The notes beneath the pieces were generated by a model, which saw nothing but the letters and a program-made list of their open reading frames with translations, made no database searches and had not been told where the DNA came from. Shown piece by piece: positions 1 to 6,250 of a stretch of DNA of 6,341 nt (the first letter of the stretch is position 1; each line of letters begins with the position of its first letter). The position numbers and the translations under genes are program-made. The stretch is from an uncultured Marinilabiliaceae bacterium. Its GTDB lineage: Bacteria; Bacteroidota; Bacteroidia; Bacteroidales; Marinilabiliaceae. The DNA lies in contig CAJONN010000113.1 of assembly GCA_905235955.1 (NCBI GenBank), positions 1 through 6,341 on the forward strand. The letters are read 5' to 3'.

Positions 1-83
1 TCGTTTAGCGAAGCGGAGATAATTTTTAGCGGAGTGGCAACAGCGACGAGTTCTTTTTGTTACTTTTTCTGTCGGCACAGACC

Positions 84-112
84 CGAAGATGATTGAGCGT
101 TGCGAAATAAAA
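84..112 (+). repeat. Imperfect direct repeat, copy 1
   Basis: This 29-base stretch aligns without gaps to 227-255, with 24 of 29 positions identical. Both copies begin cgaagat, share attgagc in the middle and end aaataaaa; the differences cluster in the centre. It lies in gene-free DNA and belongs to the repeat mosaic at the left end of the window. No function is visible. Confidence 0.45.
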
Positions 113-158
113 AGTAAAATTAATGGGAAGGTCATATATTGGGGACTTGTTTGCAGAA

Positions 159-180
159 CATTTCTACTTGCGAAACTTGA
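159..180 (+). repeat. Copy of the arm of the downstream palindromic element
   Basis: Bases 164-180 (ctacttgcgaaacttga) are the exact reverse complement of 5952-5968, the left outer arm of the palindrome after gldFG. Extending the match outward gives 21 of 22 identical bases (159-180 against 5952-5973). The right outer arm at 6051-6063 shares the 13-base core acttgcgaaactt. A third occurrence of the core in the window suggests a dispersed repeat rather than a local hairpin alone. No inverted partner is visible near this copy, so it may be a remnant or a different member of the family. Confidence 0.55.
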
Positions 181-226
181 GTAAACTTAGCTTCCAACAT
201 TTGTTTCCATCGCCTTAAGCACGTAG

Positions 227-255
227 CGAAGATAATTGAGCAAAGCCAAATAAAA
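227..255 (+). repeat. Imperfect direct repeat, copy 2
   Basis: Second copy of the 29-base imperfect repeat, 24 of 29 identical to 84-112. It sits directly beside further cgaag words (261-265, 271-275), which reinforces the impression of a degenerate repeat cluster rather than coding sequence. Confidence 0.45.
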
Positions 256-350
256 TTCGGCGAAGCCAAACGAAGAAAAAGTTTTTAAATGAGAGAATTG
301 TGCATTTTATCATGAAAGAATATACTCTTCCGTCTTCCGATTGATAATGT

Positions 351-358
351 TATTTTTG
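351..358 (+). promoter_or_regulatory. Possible minus-7 element for the five-gene unit
   Basis: The bases TATTTTTG fit the Bacteroidota primary-sigma minus-7 consensus TAnnTTTG. The matching minus-33 TTTG is not clear: the bases 19 upstream read ttcc. If this element is used, transcription would start near 364-366, which is after the upstream ATG at 361 and would favour translation from the ATG at 382. No other candidate promoter for the operon stands out. The AT-rich context makes a chance match possible. Confidence 0.35.
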
Positions 359-381
359 CAATGCTAAAAATTACTATTGTG

Positions 382-1248
382 ATGAATTTGAAATTTATTC
401 TGATAGCAGCTACACTCTTTGGTAGCATAGAGGCTTATGGGCAAGACGTATTTGGCAGCATGGCACCTCAGAAAAAAGCAACTTCACAAAATGCCACACA
501 AAAAATTTCGTTGCCCGACAAACCTAACCGTACCGACCAACAAGGACGCAAGCAAGGCGAATGGGCTAAGAAATATGCCAACGGACAATATATATATGTA
601 GCTACATTTGTTGACGACAAGCCAGTGGGCAAGGTTACGCGCTATGCTGAAAATGGCAAAAAAACATCGGAGTCGACCATTGCCAACGACGGAAGTGCTC
701 ATGTGGTATATTTTCATGACAATGGCAAAAAAGCATCAGAGGGTAAATATTCGCCCAACAAAAAACGCAACGGACTTTGGACATATTACAGCGAAAATGG
801 CGTGAGAGTAGCCGATGAAAACTACAATAATGGCAAGCTCGATGGATTGTCGCGCATATATTTTGAAGGTGGCAATATTGCTGAAAAAATAACTTATAAA
901 GATGATGTGCCCAACGGTTCATGGCTACAATATTTGCCCAACGGCAAAATAAGACTCGAAGCTACTTATGTAGATGGCAACCTACACGGAATATACAAAT
1001 ATTGGGACGACAATGGCTCGCTAAGCGTAGTTGGATACTACAGAAATGGCGTGTCGGTGGGCGACTGGAACATATATGAGGCAAATAAAAAATCGTTTGT
1101 GATGCAATATGACAACAACGGCACACTTTTGAACGCTGATGAGCTGCAGCAACGCATGAACAAAATGCTTTCAGAAATAGAGTCGAAGCGTAAGGACATT
1201 GTTGACCCTGCAAACTATACAAACACGCCAGAACTATACAAACCATAA
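382..1248 (+). CDS. Exported MORN/YwqK-type repeat protein
   Basis: Predicted 288-residue secreted or envelope-associated protein made almost entirely of MORN-like (YwqK-type) repeats. Numbered from the ATG at 382, residues 1-20 form a classical signal peptide (MNLKF, a hydrophobic core, then AYG before QD). After a polar linker (about 23-53), the hallmark G-x-W-x-x-Y-x-x-NG turns recur about every 22-24 residues: GEWAKKYANG at 59-68, NGLWTYYSENG at 130-140, DGLSRIYFEGG at 154-164, NGSWLQYLPNG at 178-188, HGIYKYWDDNG at 202-212 and VGDWNIYE near 226-233. A charged helical tail follows (about 251-275). An in-frame ATG at 361 would put seven extra residues before the signal peptide and would lie upstream of the predicted transcript start, so 382 is preferred. 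Such proteins are often labelled YwqK-family antitoxins, but no toxin partner is present and export argues against that role. The ligand or partner is unknown. It is followed 37 bases later by surE, probably in the same operon. Confidence 0.85.
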   Translation: MNLKFILIAATLFGSIEAYGQDVFGSMAPQKKATSQNATQKISLPDKPNRTDQQGRKQGEWAKKYANGQYIYVATFVDDKPVGKVTRYAENGKKTSESTIANDGSAHVVYFHDNGKKASEGKYSPNKKRNGLWTYYSENGVRVADENYNNGKLDGLSRIYFEGGNIAEKITYKDDVPNGSWLQYLPNGKIRLEATYVDGNLHGIYKYWDDNGSLSVVGYYRNGVSVGDWNIYEANKKSFVMQYDNNGTLLNADELQQRMNKMLSEIESKRKDIVDPANYTNTPELYKP

Positions 1249-1265
1249 CGCACTGAAACATACAT

Positions 1266-1275
1266 ATTTGCAAAT
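1266..1275. promoter_or_regulatory. Perfect 10-base palindrome before surE
   Basis: The bases ATTTGCAAAT read the same on both strands and lie 10 bases ahead of the chosen surE start. The overlapping CATATTTG (1263-1270) differs at one position from the TAnnTTTG minus-7 consensus, so a weak internal promoter is conceivable, but no minus-33 TTTG is seen at the right distance. A short palindrome in an AT-rich gap may well be chance. Confidence 0.2.
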
Positions 1276-1285
1276 CAGAAAAAAG

Positions 1286-2056
1286 ATGACAGATAGCAAA
1301 CCACTGATACTGATATCGAACGACGACGGCATACAATCAAGAGGCATCCGAGCATTGGCGCAAATAGCGTCAGAATATGGCGATGTGATAGTTGTAGCAC
1401 CAGACAAAGGTTATTCGGGGCAAAGCCACTCCATCACCGTAGGGGCACAGCTACGCGTAAGAAACTACGATATGAAACTTAGTGGCGTAAAAAGTTATAT
1501 GGTTAGCGGCTCGCCAGTTGACTGCATCAAGTTGGGCTATCATGCTTTGGTTGGGCGCAAACCAACACTCGTTTTGTCGGGCATCAACCATGGCAACAAC
1601 ATATCATCGAGTGTGCACTACTCTGGCACTATGGGCGCCGTGAGAGAAGGTGCACTTTTGGGCGTGAAAGGTATGGGGTTTTCGTTTGACGACAACGATG
1701 ACACTGCCGACCTAAGCCATGCATTGCCCATTGTTAGTAAGCTCATAGATTGGCTATTACACACTGATATACAGAGCAATATATTTTATAGCGTCAACAT
1801 ACCAGCCAACTGCAAACCACAAGGCATCAGAGCTGTACGGATGGCTGAAGGACATTGGCGCGAAGATTACCACATGGCTGAAGACCCATGGAATGGCAAA
1901 CATTATTGGCTTGTTGGCACATTCATCAACGACAATCCGTCAGACACAGAAACCGATGAATATTGGCTCAAACAAGGATATGCAACAATTTGCCCAGTAA
2001 AACTTGATGTAACAGCCACTGAGATTTATCAACAACTGAAAAAAGAAACATTCTAA
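1286..2056 (+). CDS. surE: 5'/3'-nucleotidase SurE
   Basis: Metal-dependent nucleoside monophosphate phosphatase of the SurE family, a cytoplasmic enzyme that removes phosphate from 5'- and 3'-nucleotides and, in some members, exopolyphosphate. The 256 residues match the usual length (about 250). The family metal-site residues are visible: the Asp pair D13-D14 in ILISNDDG, S44 in APDKGYSGQSHS, and N101 in SGINHGNN, followed by the conserved YSGTMGAVREG (112-122). SGSPVDC at 74-80 is also typical. The frame is open further upstream to an ATG at 1199 that overlaps the previous gene, but the family starts just before the first beta strand, so ATG 1286 (MTDSKPLILIS) is chosen. Only an A-rich leader precedes it, as is usual in Bacteroidota. 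The next gene begins 15 bases after its stop. Family assignment is secure; the physiological substrate in this organism is not known from sequence. Confidence 0.96.
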   Translation: MTDSKPLILISNDDGIQSRGIRALAQIASEYGDVIVVAPDKGYSGQSHSITVGAQLRVRNYDMKLSGVKSYMVSGSPVDCIKLGYHALVGRKPTLVLSGINHGNNISSSVHYSGTMGAVREGALLGVKGMGFSFDDNDDTADLSHALPIVSKLIDWLLHTDIQSNIFYSVNIPANCKPQGIRAVRMAEGHWREDYHMAEDPWNGKHYWLVGTFINDNPSDTETDEYWLKQGYATICPVKLDVTATEIYQQLKKETF

Positions 2057-2071
2057 TTCAAAAAACAAAAT

Positions 2072-2389
2072 ATGCAATACAATAGCGCAGAGCAATCAAA
2101 AAAATACATATTGATAGGCGCACTTATGGGGCTAATAGCACCACTTATTGTGGCTTTTGTATTTTTCAAAGTAGGCGTAACCAATGGTATGCCGTGGGCC
2201 GACTTTTTTGGTTGGCTTGTGAAGATAGACTACGCCTCATCGCTCATAGCTGTAAGCACATTGGCCGACCTTGCTCTCTTTATGGGCTTTGCCTATTCAA
2301 ACAAAATGGAGATAGCTCGCGGACTATTTATGGCTACCATCTTTTGGGCTTTTGTGGTAGTTGTGTTCAAATTTATCATACAAGGCTAA
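2072..2389 (+). CDS. Small three-helix membrane protein of unknown function
   Basis: A 105-residue protein I do not recognise as a named family. A short polar N-terminus (MQYNSAEQSKK) is followed by three likely membrane helices at about residues 12-34, 54-74 and 82-103. The middle loop carries MPWADFFGWL and the second loop is short and charged (NKMEIARG). Composition and codon use resemble its neighbours, and the frame fills the space between surE and lpxB with 15 bases before it and none after: its TAA is directly followed by the ATG of lpxB. That packing strongly supports a real, translated gene and suggests translational coupling to lpxB. A role at the inner membrane, perhaps linked to lipid A or envelope work, is inference from location only. 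Confidence 0.8.
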   Translation: MQYNSAEQSKKYILIGALMGLIAPLIVAFVFFKVGVTNGMPWADFFGWLVKIDYASSLIAVSTLADLALFMGFAYSNKMEIARGLFMATIFWAFVVVVFKFIIQG

Positions 2390-3529
2390 ATGAAATACTA
2401 CATCATAGCAGGCGAACCATCGGGCGATTTGCATGCCTCAAACCTAATGAAGGCATTGAAGGCTGAAGACAAAGAGGCACAATTTCGCTATTGGGGTGGC
2501 GACCTTATGGCACACGAAGGTGGAGAGCTTGTGAGGCACTATCGCGACACTGCCGTAATGGGTGTGTGGGATGTGCTGACACATTTGGGCAAGATAAACA
2601 ACAACTTCAATACGTGCAAAGCCGACCTTTTGGCGCATCGCCCCGATGTGCTCATACTTGTAGATTATGCTGGTTTCAACTTGCCTATTGCTAAGTTTGC
2701 TAAACAAAATGGCATACTGACGTTTTACTACATTGTGCCCAAAACATGGGCATCGAAGGAGGGCAGAAATAAGCAACTAAAGTTGTATGTCGATAAGCTA
2801 TTTACCATCTTACCATTTGAAACACAATACTTTGCAAGCAAAGGAATAGATGTGCACTATTGTGGCAACCCAGTGATGGATGCCATTGAAAAAAGAGACA
2901 ACAAAGACGAGCAGTTTGCCGACTTTTGCAAGCGCAACGGTCTCGACAATCGTCCCAAAGTGGCACTATTGGCAGGTAGCCGAAAATCTGAGCTAAAATA
3001 CAATTTGCCCGTAATGTTGCGTGCTGTAGAAAAATTCCCTGATTATCAGTTTGTTATAGCCGGAGCGCCATCATTTACCATAGCCGACTACGAGCCATAT
3101 TTGGCTGGTCGGACTGATGTAAAAATAGTGTTTATGCAAACCTATCAGCTTGTAAGCAATGCACGTGCGGCAATAGTAACATCGGGTACGGCTACGCTCG
3201 AAACAGCAGTGCTCAACTGTCCGCAGGTGGTAGTTTACCTCATGTGGGGCGGTGCATTTAGCGACTTTGTGGCACATAGGTTTATCAAGTCAAAATTCAT
3301 TAGCTTAGTCAATCTCATACTTGGACGCGAAGTGGTGAAAGAGCTATTTCAGAAAGCATATACATTTGACAAGCTCACCTCAGAACTGACAACATTGCTT
3401 GCTGAAAGCAACGAACGCAAGCAGATGCTATCAGACTATGCCGAACTGCGTCAGATGCTTGGTGGTGCAGGTTGTAGTGAGAGAGCTGCTAAGGCAATGC
3501 TAAACGAATTGAAAAAGAATAACTTATAA
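2390..3529 (+). CDS. lpxB: Lipid-A-disaccharide synthase LpxB
   Basis: Peripheral inner-membrane glycosyltransferase (family GT19) that joins UDP-2,3-diacylglucosamine and lipid X to make the lipid A disaccharide. The 379 residues match the family length (382 in E. coli). Visible hallmarks are the N-terminal AGEPSGD (7-13), the WGGD and AVMGVWDVL segments (35-38, 55-63), PDVLILVDYAGFN (85-97) with D92 in the place of the proposed catalytic Asp of the E. coli enzyme, CGNPVMD (158-164), LAGSRKSEL (194-202) with the conserved Arg R198, TSGTATLE (264-271) and the C-terminal LGREVVKELFQ (311-321). The stretch YYIVPKTWASKEGR (113-126) replaces the proteobacterial SPSVWAWR version; I take this as a lineage variant rather than damage. 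Its start touches the stop of the preceding small membrane gene, and gldFG begins 18 bases after its stop. No frameshift or truncation is seen. Confidence 0.97.
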   Translation: MKYYIIAGEPSGDLHASNLMKALKAEDKEAQFRYWGGDLMAHEGGELVRHYRDTAVMGVWDVLTHLGKINNNFNTCKADLLAHRPDVLILVDYAGFNLPIAKFAKQNGILTFYYIVPKTWASKEGRNKQLKLYVDKLFTILPFETQYFASKGIDVHYCGNPVMDAIEKRDNKDEQFADFCKRNGLDNRPKVALLAGSRKSELKYNLPVMLRAVEKFPDYQFVIAGAPSFTIADYEPYLAGRTDVKIVFMQTYQLVSNARAAIVTSGTATLETAVLNCPQVVVYLMWGGAFSDFVAHRFIKSKFISLVNLILGREVVKELFQKAYTFDKLTSELTTLLAESNERKQMLSDYAELRQMLGGAGCSERAAKAMLNELKKNNL

Positions 3530-3547
3530 ATAAAAAAAAATCCCCAA

Positions 3548-5950
3548 ATGTTTTCACTATTTAAAAAAGAGCTTTCAACATTTTTTTGTTCGCTCACGGG
3601 CTATTTGGTAGTTGCGGTGTTTCTTACTGCAACAGGCTTGTTTTTGTGGGTAGTGCCGGGCGAACTCAATATACTTTATGGCGGCTATGCCACCCTCGAA
3701 CCTCTTTTTGGCATTGCTCCGTGGATATATCTTTTTCTTGTGCCAGCCATTGCTATGCGCTTTATAGCCGAAGAACGTAAGCAAGGCACGCTCGAGTTGT
3801 TGCTCATTCGTCCATTGTCGGCATGGCAAATAGTGGTTGCAAAATATTTGGCAGGTTTAGCGCTTGTAGTTATCAGCATATTGCCAACATTGGTATATCT
3901 CTTTGTAGTATGGCAACTTGGCGACCCTGTGGGCAACATCGATATGGGCGCAACAATGGGTTCGTATATAGGTTTGCTGCTTTTGGCGGCTGTTTATATG
4001 GCAGCAGGACTCTTTGCTTCGTCGCTCACCGACAATCAGATAGTAGCGTTTGTAATAGGCGTAGTGCTATGTTTTTTGCTCTACATAGGTTTCGATTCTA
4101 TAGCATTGTTGCCATCGGCAAAAGGTGTGCAAGATGTGATAGCGCAAATGGGCATTAGCAGTCATTATGATAGCATTTCGCGCGGTGTGGCCGACAGTCG
4201 CGATGTGATATATTTTGCTTCGCTCACAATATTTTTTATGCTCATAACGGCAGCCGTTGTTTCACGCCAACGCACCAACAAAGTGCACTTGCTACTTTTG
4301 CCTATAGCTTTAGTTGCTGTCAATATGCTATCGGCTGTGGCTCATTTCCGCATCGACCTAACTTCTGAAGGCCGCTTTACACTGTCTGATGTTAGTCGGA
4401 ACTACTTAGAAAATATTGAAAATGATGTAGTTATAAAGTTATATCTCGACGGCGAACTCAATCCGGGTTTCTCTCGCCTCAAAAAGTCGACAATAGAGAT
4501 GATTGACGAACTTGATGTTTGTGCCAATAAAAATATACATCAGCTTACGCTCAATCCGTCAGAAATGCAAAAGAGTGATTATGAAGAATTTACGGAGCAA
4601 CTAACAAATATAGGAATGGGTGGTGTGCCAGTGTTTGAAACCAAAGAAGATGGTCGGAAGACACGCACCATAGTATATCCGTATATACAAATATCGTCGG
4701 GCGAAAAATATACGTGGGTCAATTTGCTTGAAAATATACCCGGGTTGAGTTCTGATGAAAACCTCAACCGATCAATAGAAGACCTTGAATATAAGATAAT
4801 TGACGGCATACATCGCATTACTACAACTGAGCAACCGCGCATAGCCTTCATTGAGGGACATGGTGAGCTGAGCGAAATAGATGTGGTGGAAGCTACTGAT
4901 GCTCTGTCGCGTTATTTTGCCGTAGACCGCGGACAAATTGGCTCAGATGCAAGCATACTCAACGCTTACAAAGCTATAATTGTAGCTAAGCCTGCTGATA
5001 AATTTACGGAAGCCGAAAAATATGTGATAGACCAATATGTGATGCATGGCGGCAGAGTGATGTGGCTGGTAGATGCAGTAAACATGACGCTCGACACGTT
5101 GCGCAACGCACCACACACCATAGGTTTGTATGCCGACTTCAACATAGAAGATATGCTCTTTGTGTATGGCTTCAGAGTAAACCCCGAAGTGGTAGAAGAC
5201 ATCAACTGCGGCATGGTGCCAATAAGTGTGCAGCAGCCGGGCGAAGGAACAAAACTTGTGCCTATGCCATGGCATTTCAGTCCGTTGCTTTCGACCAACT
5301 TAGGGCATCCACTCACACGCAACGTTAGCCTCGTGAAGGGCGACTTTACAAGCTACATCGACACTGTGGGTGAAGAGCTGAATGTAGTGCGTACACCGCT
5401 ACTGCGCACATCGGGCTATACCAAAGTAGACCGTACACCCGTTTTTGCATCGTTGGCCAACATACATGAGAAGCCAGTGCAGAGCGAGTACAATCGCAGT
5501 CATCTCAACGTAGCAATACTTGAAGAGGGCGTGTTTAAGTCGGTTTTTGCTCACCGAAAAGTTCCTGCCACATTGCGCAATATTAGCACAACGCAAACTG
5601 AGAGTGTGCCAACAAAAATGATAGTAGTGGCCGATGGCGACATTATTCGCAACGATGTGCGTTTCAGAGACGGCAGCAACCCAACCATAGTACCGCTTGG
5701 CTACGATGAACTGACACGACAAACATTTGGCAACAAAGATTTTATAGTAAACTCGATGCTCTACTTGGCCGATGACGAAGGACTGATGACACTACGCAAT
5801 CGAACATTTGCCATACGCCTACTTAGCAAGCAGATGATAGGCGAAGGCACTACGCTGTGGAAAAGTTTGGCAGTGGCTGTGCCAATAGTAGTTATGGCTA
5901 TGCTCTTTGGCGCTGTATATCTGTGGCGTAAGAAGCAATATAATAGATAA
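3548..5950 (+). CDS. gldG: GldF-GldG fusion: ABC-2 permease joined to GldG auxiliary subunit
   Basis: An 800-residue inner-membrane protein that unites two proteins usually encoded apart. Residues 1 to about 241 are GldF-like: six likely helices (about 17-36, 58-75, 97-121, 137-159, 164-185, 220-238) with typical segments SLTGYL, FIAEERKQGTLELLL (72-86), RPLSAWQI, AKYLAG, LGDPVGN and FASSLTDNQIVAF. From about 243 a new helix (246-265) and RIDLTSEGRFTLS (268-280) match the start of GldG, followed by the large extracytoplasmic domain with IEGHGE (435-440), a beta-rich region, and a final helix (about 774-793) ending in a basic tail (WRKKQYNR). In Flavobacterium johnsoniae GldF and GldG are separate proteins of about 241 and 561 residues, whose sum matches this length. 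They work with the ATPase GldA, which is absent here. Gliding is not implied: related transporters occur in non-gliding relatives. No stop or frameshift occurs at the junction. It is the last gene of the unit; its TAA is directly followed by an inverted repeat. Confidence 0.93.
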   Translation: MFSLFKKELSTFFCSLTGYLVVAVFLTATGLFLWVVPGELNILYGGYATLEPLFGIAPWIYLFLVPAIAMRFIAEERKQGTLELLLIRPLSAWQIVVAKYLAGLALVVISILPTLVYLFVVWQLGDPVGNIDMGATMGSYIGLLLLAAVYMAAGLFASSLTDNQIVAFVIGVVLCFLLYIGFDSIALLPSAKGVQDVIAQMGISSHYDSISRGVADSRDVIYFASLTIFFMLITAAVVSRQRTNKVHLLLLPIALVAVNMLSAVAHFRIDLTSEGRFTLSDVSRNYLENIENDVVIKLYLDGELNPGFSRLKKSTIEMIDELDVCANKNIHQLTLNPSEMQKSDYEEFTEQLTNIGMGGVPVFETKEDGRKTRTIVYPYIQISSGEKYTWVNLLENIPGLSSDENLNRSIEDLEYKIIDGIHRITTTEQPRIAFIEGHGELSEIDVVEATDALSRYFAVDRGQIGSDASILNAYKAIIVAKPADKFTEAEKYVIDQYVMHGGRVMWLVDAVNMTLDTLRNAPHTIGLYADFNIEDMLFVYGFRVNPEVVEDINCGMVPISVQQPGEGTKLVPMPWHFSPLLSTNLGHPLTRNVSLVKGDFTSYIDTVGEELNVVRTPLLRTSGYTKVDRTPVFASLANIHEKPVQSEYNRSHLNVAILEEGVFKSVFAHRKVPATLRNISTTQTESVPTKMIVVADGDIIRNDVRFRDGSNPTIVPLGYDELTRQTFGNKDFIVNSMLYLADDEGLMTLRNRTFAIRLLSKQMIGEGTTLWKSLAVAVPIVVMAMLFGAVYLWRKKQYNR

Positions 5951-6064
5951 TTCAAGTTTCGCAAGTAGGAATGCACAGAAAATAAGCCCTGAAGTGGCGA
6001 AAGCATTGTTATACTATACGTTAGCTCTTTCGCCACTTCGGGGCTGTTTCACTTGCGAAACTTA
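5951..6064. repeat. Nested palindromic element after gldFG
   Basis: Outer arms of 13 bases are exact reverse complements (aagtttcgcaagt at 5954-5966, acttgcgaaactt at 6051-6063). Inside them is a second long stem (5985-6003 with 6027-6045), extended by gaaa at 5978-5981 pairing with tttc at 6047-6050. The whole element spans about 110 bases and starts directly at the gldFG stop. A 22-base match (21 identical) to its left arm lies at 159-180, so it may be one member of a dispersed, MITE-like or REP-like family. No clear target-site duplication can be made out. It encodes no protein. Confidence 0.6.
5985..6045. terminator. Strong hairpin, likely bidirectional terminator
   Basis: A 19-pair stem (5985-6003 with 6027-6045) has a single non-Watson-Crick position, T5990 opposite G6040, which would be a G-U wobble in the + transcript; the loop is 23 bases. 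It lies 34 bases after the gldFG stop. Read on the minus strand, the stem is followed by ttattttctg, which is T-rich and terminator-like. Read on the + strand, the nearest T-run is further on (seven T at 6070-6076), after the outer arm. Its place between gldFG and a possible convergent small ORF fits a shared terminator, although it may instead be simply the core of a mobile palindrome. Confidence 0.5.
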
Positions 6065-6160
6065 ATATGTTTTTTTGATTTTGCGCACCCAAAAATCTGT
6101 ATTCTCTGTATCATCGGTGCGATATTTTTGGATGAAAAATCCGTCTTGTGAAATTAACAT
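6062..6160 (-). CDS. Possible 32-residue small protein, minus strand
   Basis: Reading the minus strand from the ATG at 6158-6160 gives an open frame of 32 codons, beginning MLISQDGFF and ending FWVRKIKKTY, closed by a TAA at 6062-6064. The peptide is mixed and soluble-looking, with an acidic middle (TDDTENTD) and a basic C-terminus, not the low-complexity product expected from AT-rich spacer. An in-frame TAA lies immediately before the ATG, so the frame does not extend upstream. It converges on gldFG across the palindrome, and its stop codon falls inside the right outer arm. I see no clear ribosome-binding site or consensus promoter upstream. I do not recognise the sequence; it could be a real small protein, the remnant of a longer gene, or chance. 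Confidence 0.3.
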   Translation of the reverse strand: MLISQDGFFIQKYRTDDTENTDFWVRKIKKTY

Positions 6161-6175
6161 TTATATAACATTGTG

Positions 6176-6250
6176 ATATACAATCAATTATAAAATATTA
6201 TTAAAATATAATAATACTTTGCATTGCAAGGTACTAATATAATTGTATAT
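6176..6250. promoter_or_regulatory. Inverted repeats flanking the padR promoter, possible operator
   Basis: ATATACAAT at 6176-6184 and ATTGTATAT at 6242-6250 are exact reverse complements 66 bases apart, and the right arm overlaps the minus-7 element at 6246-6253. A local pair, ATTGT at 6170-6174 and ACAAT at 6180-6184, separated by five bases, repeats the same half-site. PadR regulators often repress their own promoters through short inverted repeats (ATGT-N8-ACAT in the best-studied cases), so autoregulation is plausible. The region is very AT-rich, so chance is a serious alternative. Confidence 0.25.

Larger units (their letters stand above)
1..360. other. Gene-free leader with short repeat mosaic
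   Basis: No reading frame here looks like a protein-coding gene; all frames are broken by frequent stops. The stretch is instead rich in short related words: agcgaag at 7-13 and 225-231, agcggag at 28-34, agcgacgag at 42-50, ggcgaag at 259-265 and cgaag at 271-275. It also contains an imperfect direct repeat (84-112 against 227-255) and a partial copy of the sequence found just after gldFG (159-180). This is the look of intergenic repeats dispersed in a Bacteroidota genome. The last 60 bases are AT-rich and lead into the first gene, with a possible promoter at 351-358. Confidence 0.5.

Noticed and set aside
132..200. A 22-codon minus-strand frame starting MLEAKF and ending KQVPNI
   Set aside because: It lies wholly in the repeat mosaic and spans the copy of the palindrome arm, has no promoter or upstream start, and is better explained as a repeat that happens to be open.
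1..275. CRISPR array
   Set aside because: The repeats are irregularly spaced, of different lengths and degenerate; there are no uniform spacers.
312..344. A 10-codon + strand frame (MKEYTLPSSD) ahead of the first gene
   Set aside because: Too short to judge, lies upstream of the predicted promoter at 351, and shows no coupling to the next gene.
361..381. Start of the repeat protein at ATG 361
   Set aside because: It would put seven mostly hydrophobic residues before a textbook signal peptide and would precede the transcript start implied by the TAnnTTTG match. It cannot be fully excluded if another promoter is used.
382..1248. Toxin-antitoxin module
   Set aside because: Only the YwqK-like family name suggests it. 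There is no toxin gene nearby, and the protein has a signal peptide and sits in a housekeeping operon.
1199..1285. N-terminal extension of SurE from the ATG at 1199
   Set aside because: It would overlap the end of the preceding gene by 50 bases and add 29 residues not seen in the family; the ATG at 1286 places the conserved ILISNDDG at its usual distance from the start.
4943..5322. Long minus-strand frames opposite gldFG and similar antisense frames elsewhere
   Set aside because: They are shadows of the coding strand: rich in Cys, His and Tyr, without recognisable motifs, and fully covered by a well-supported gene.
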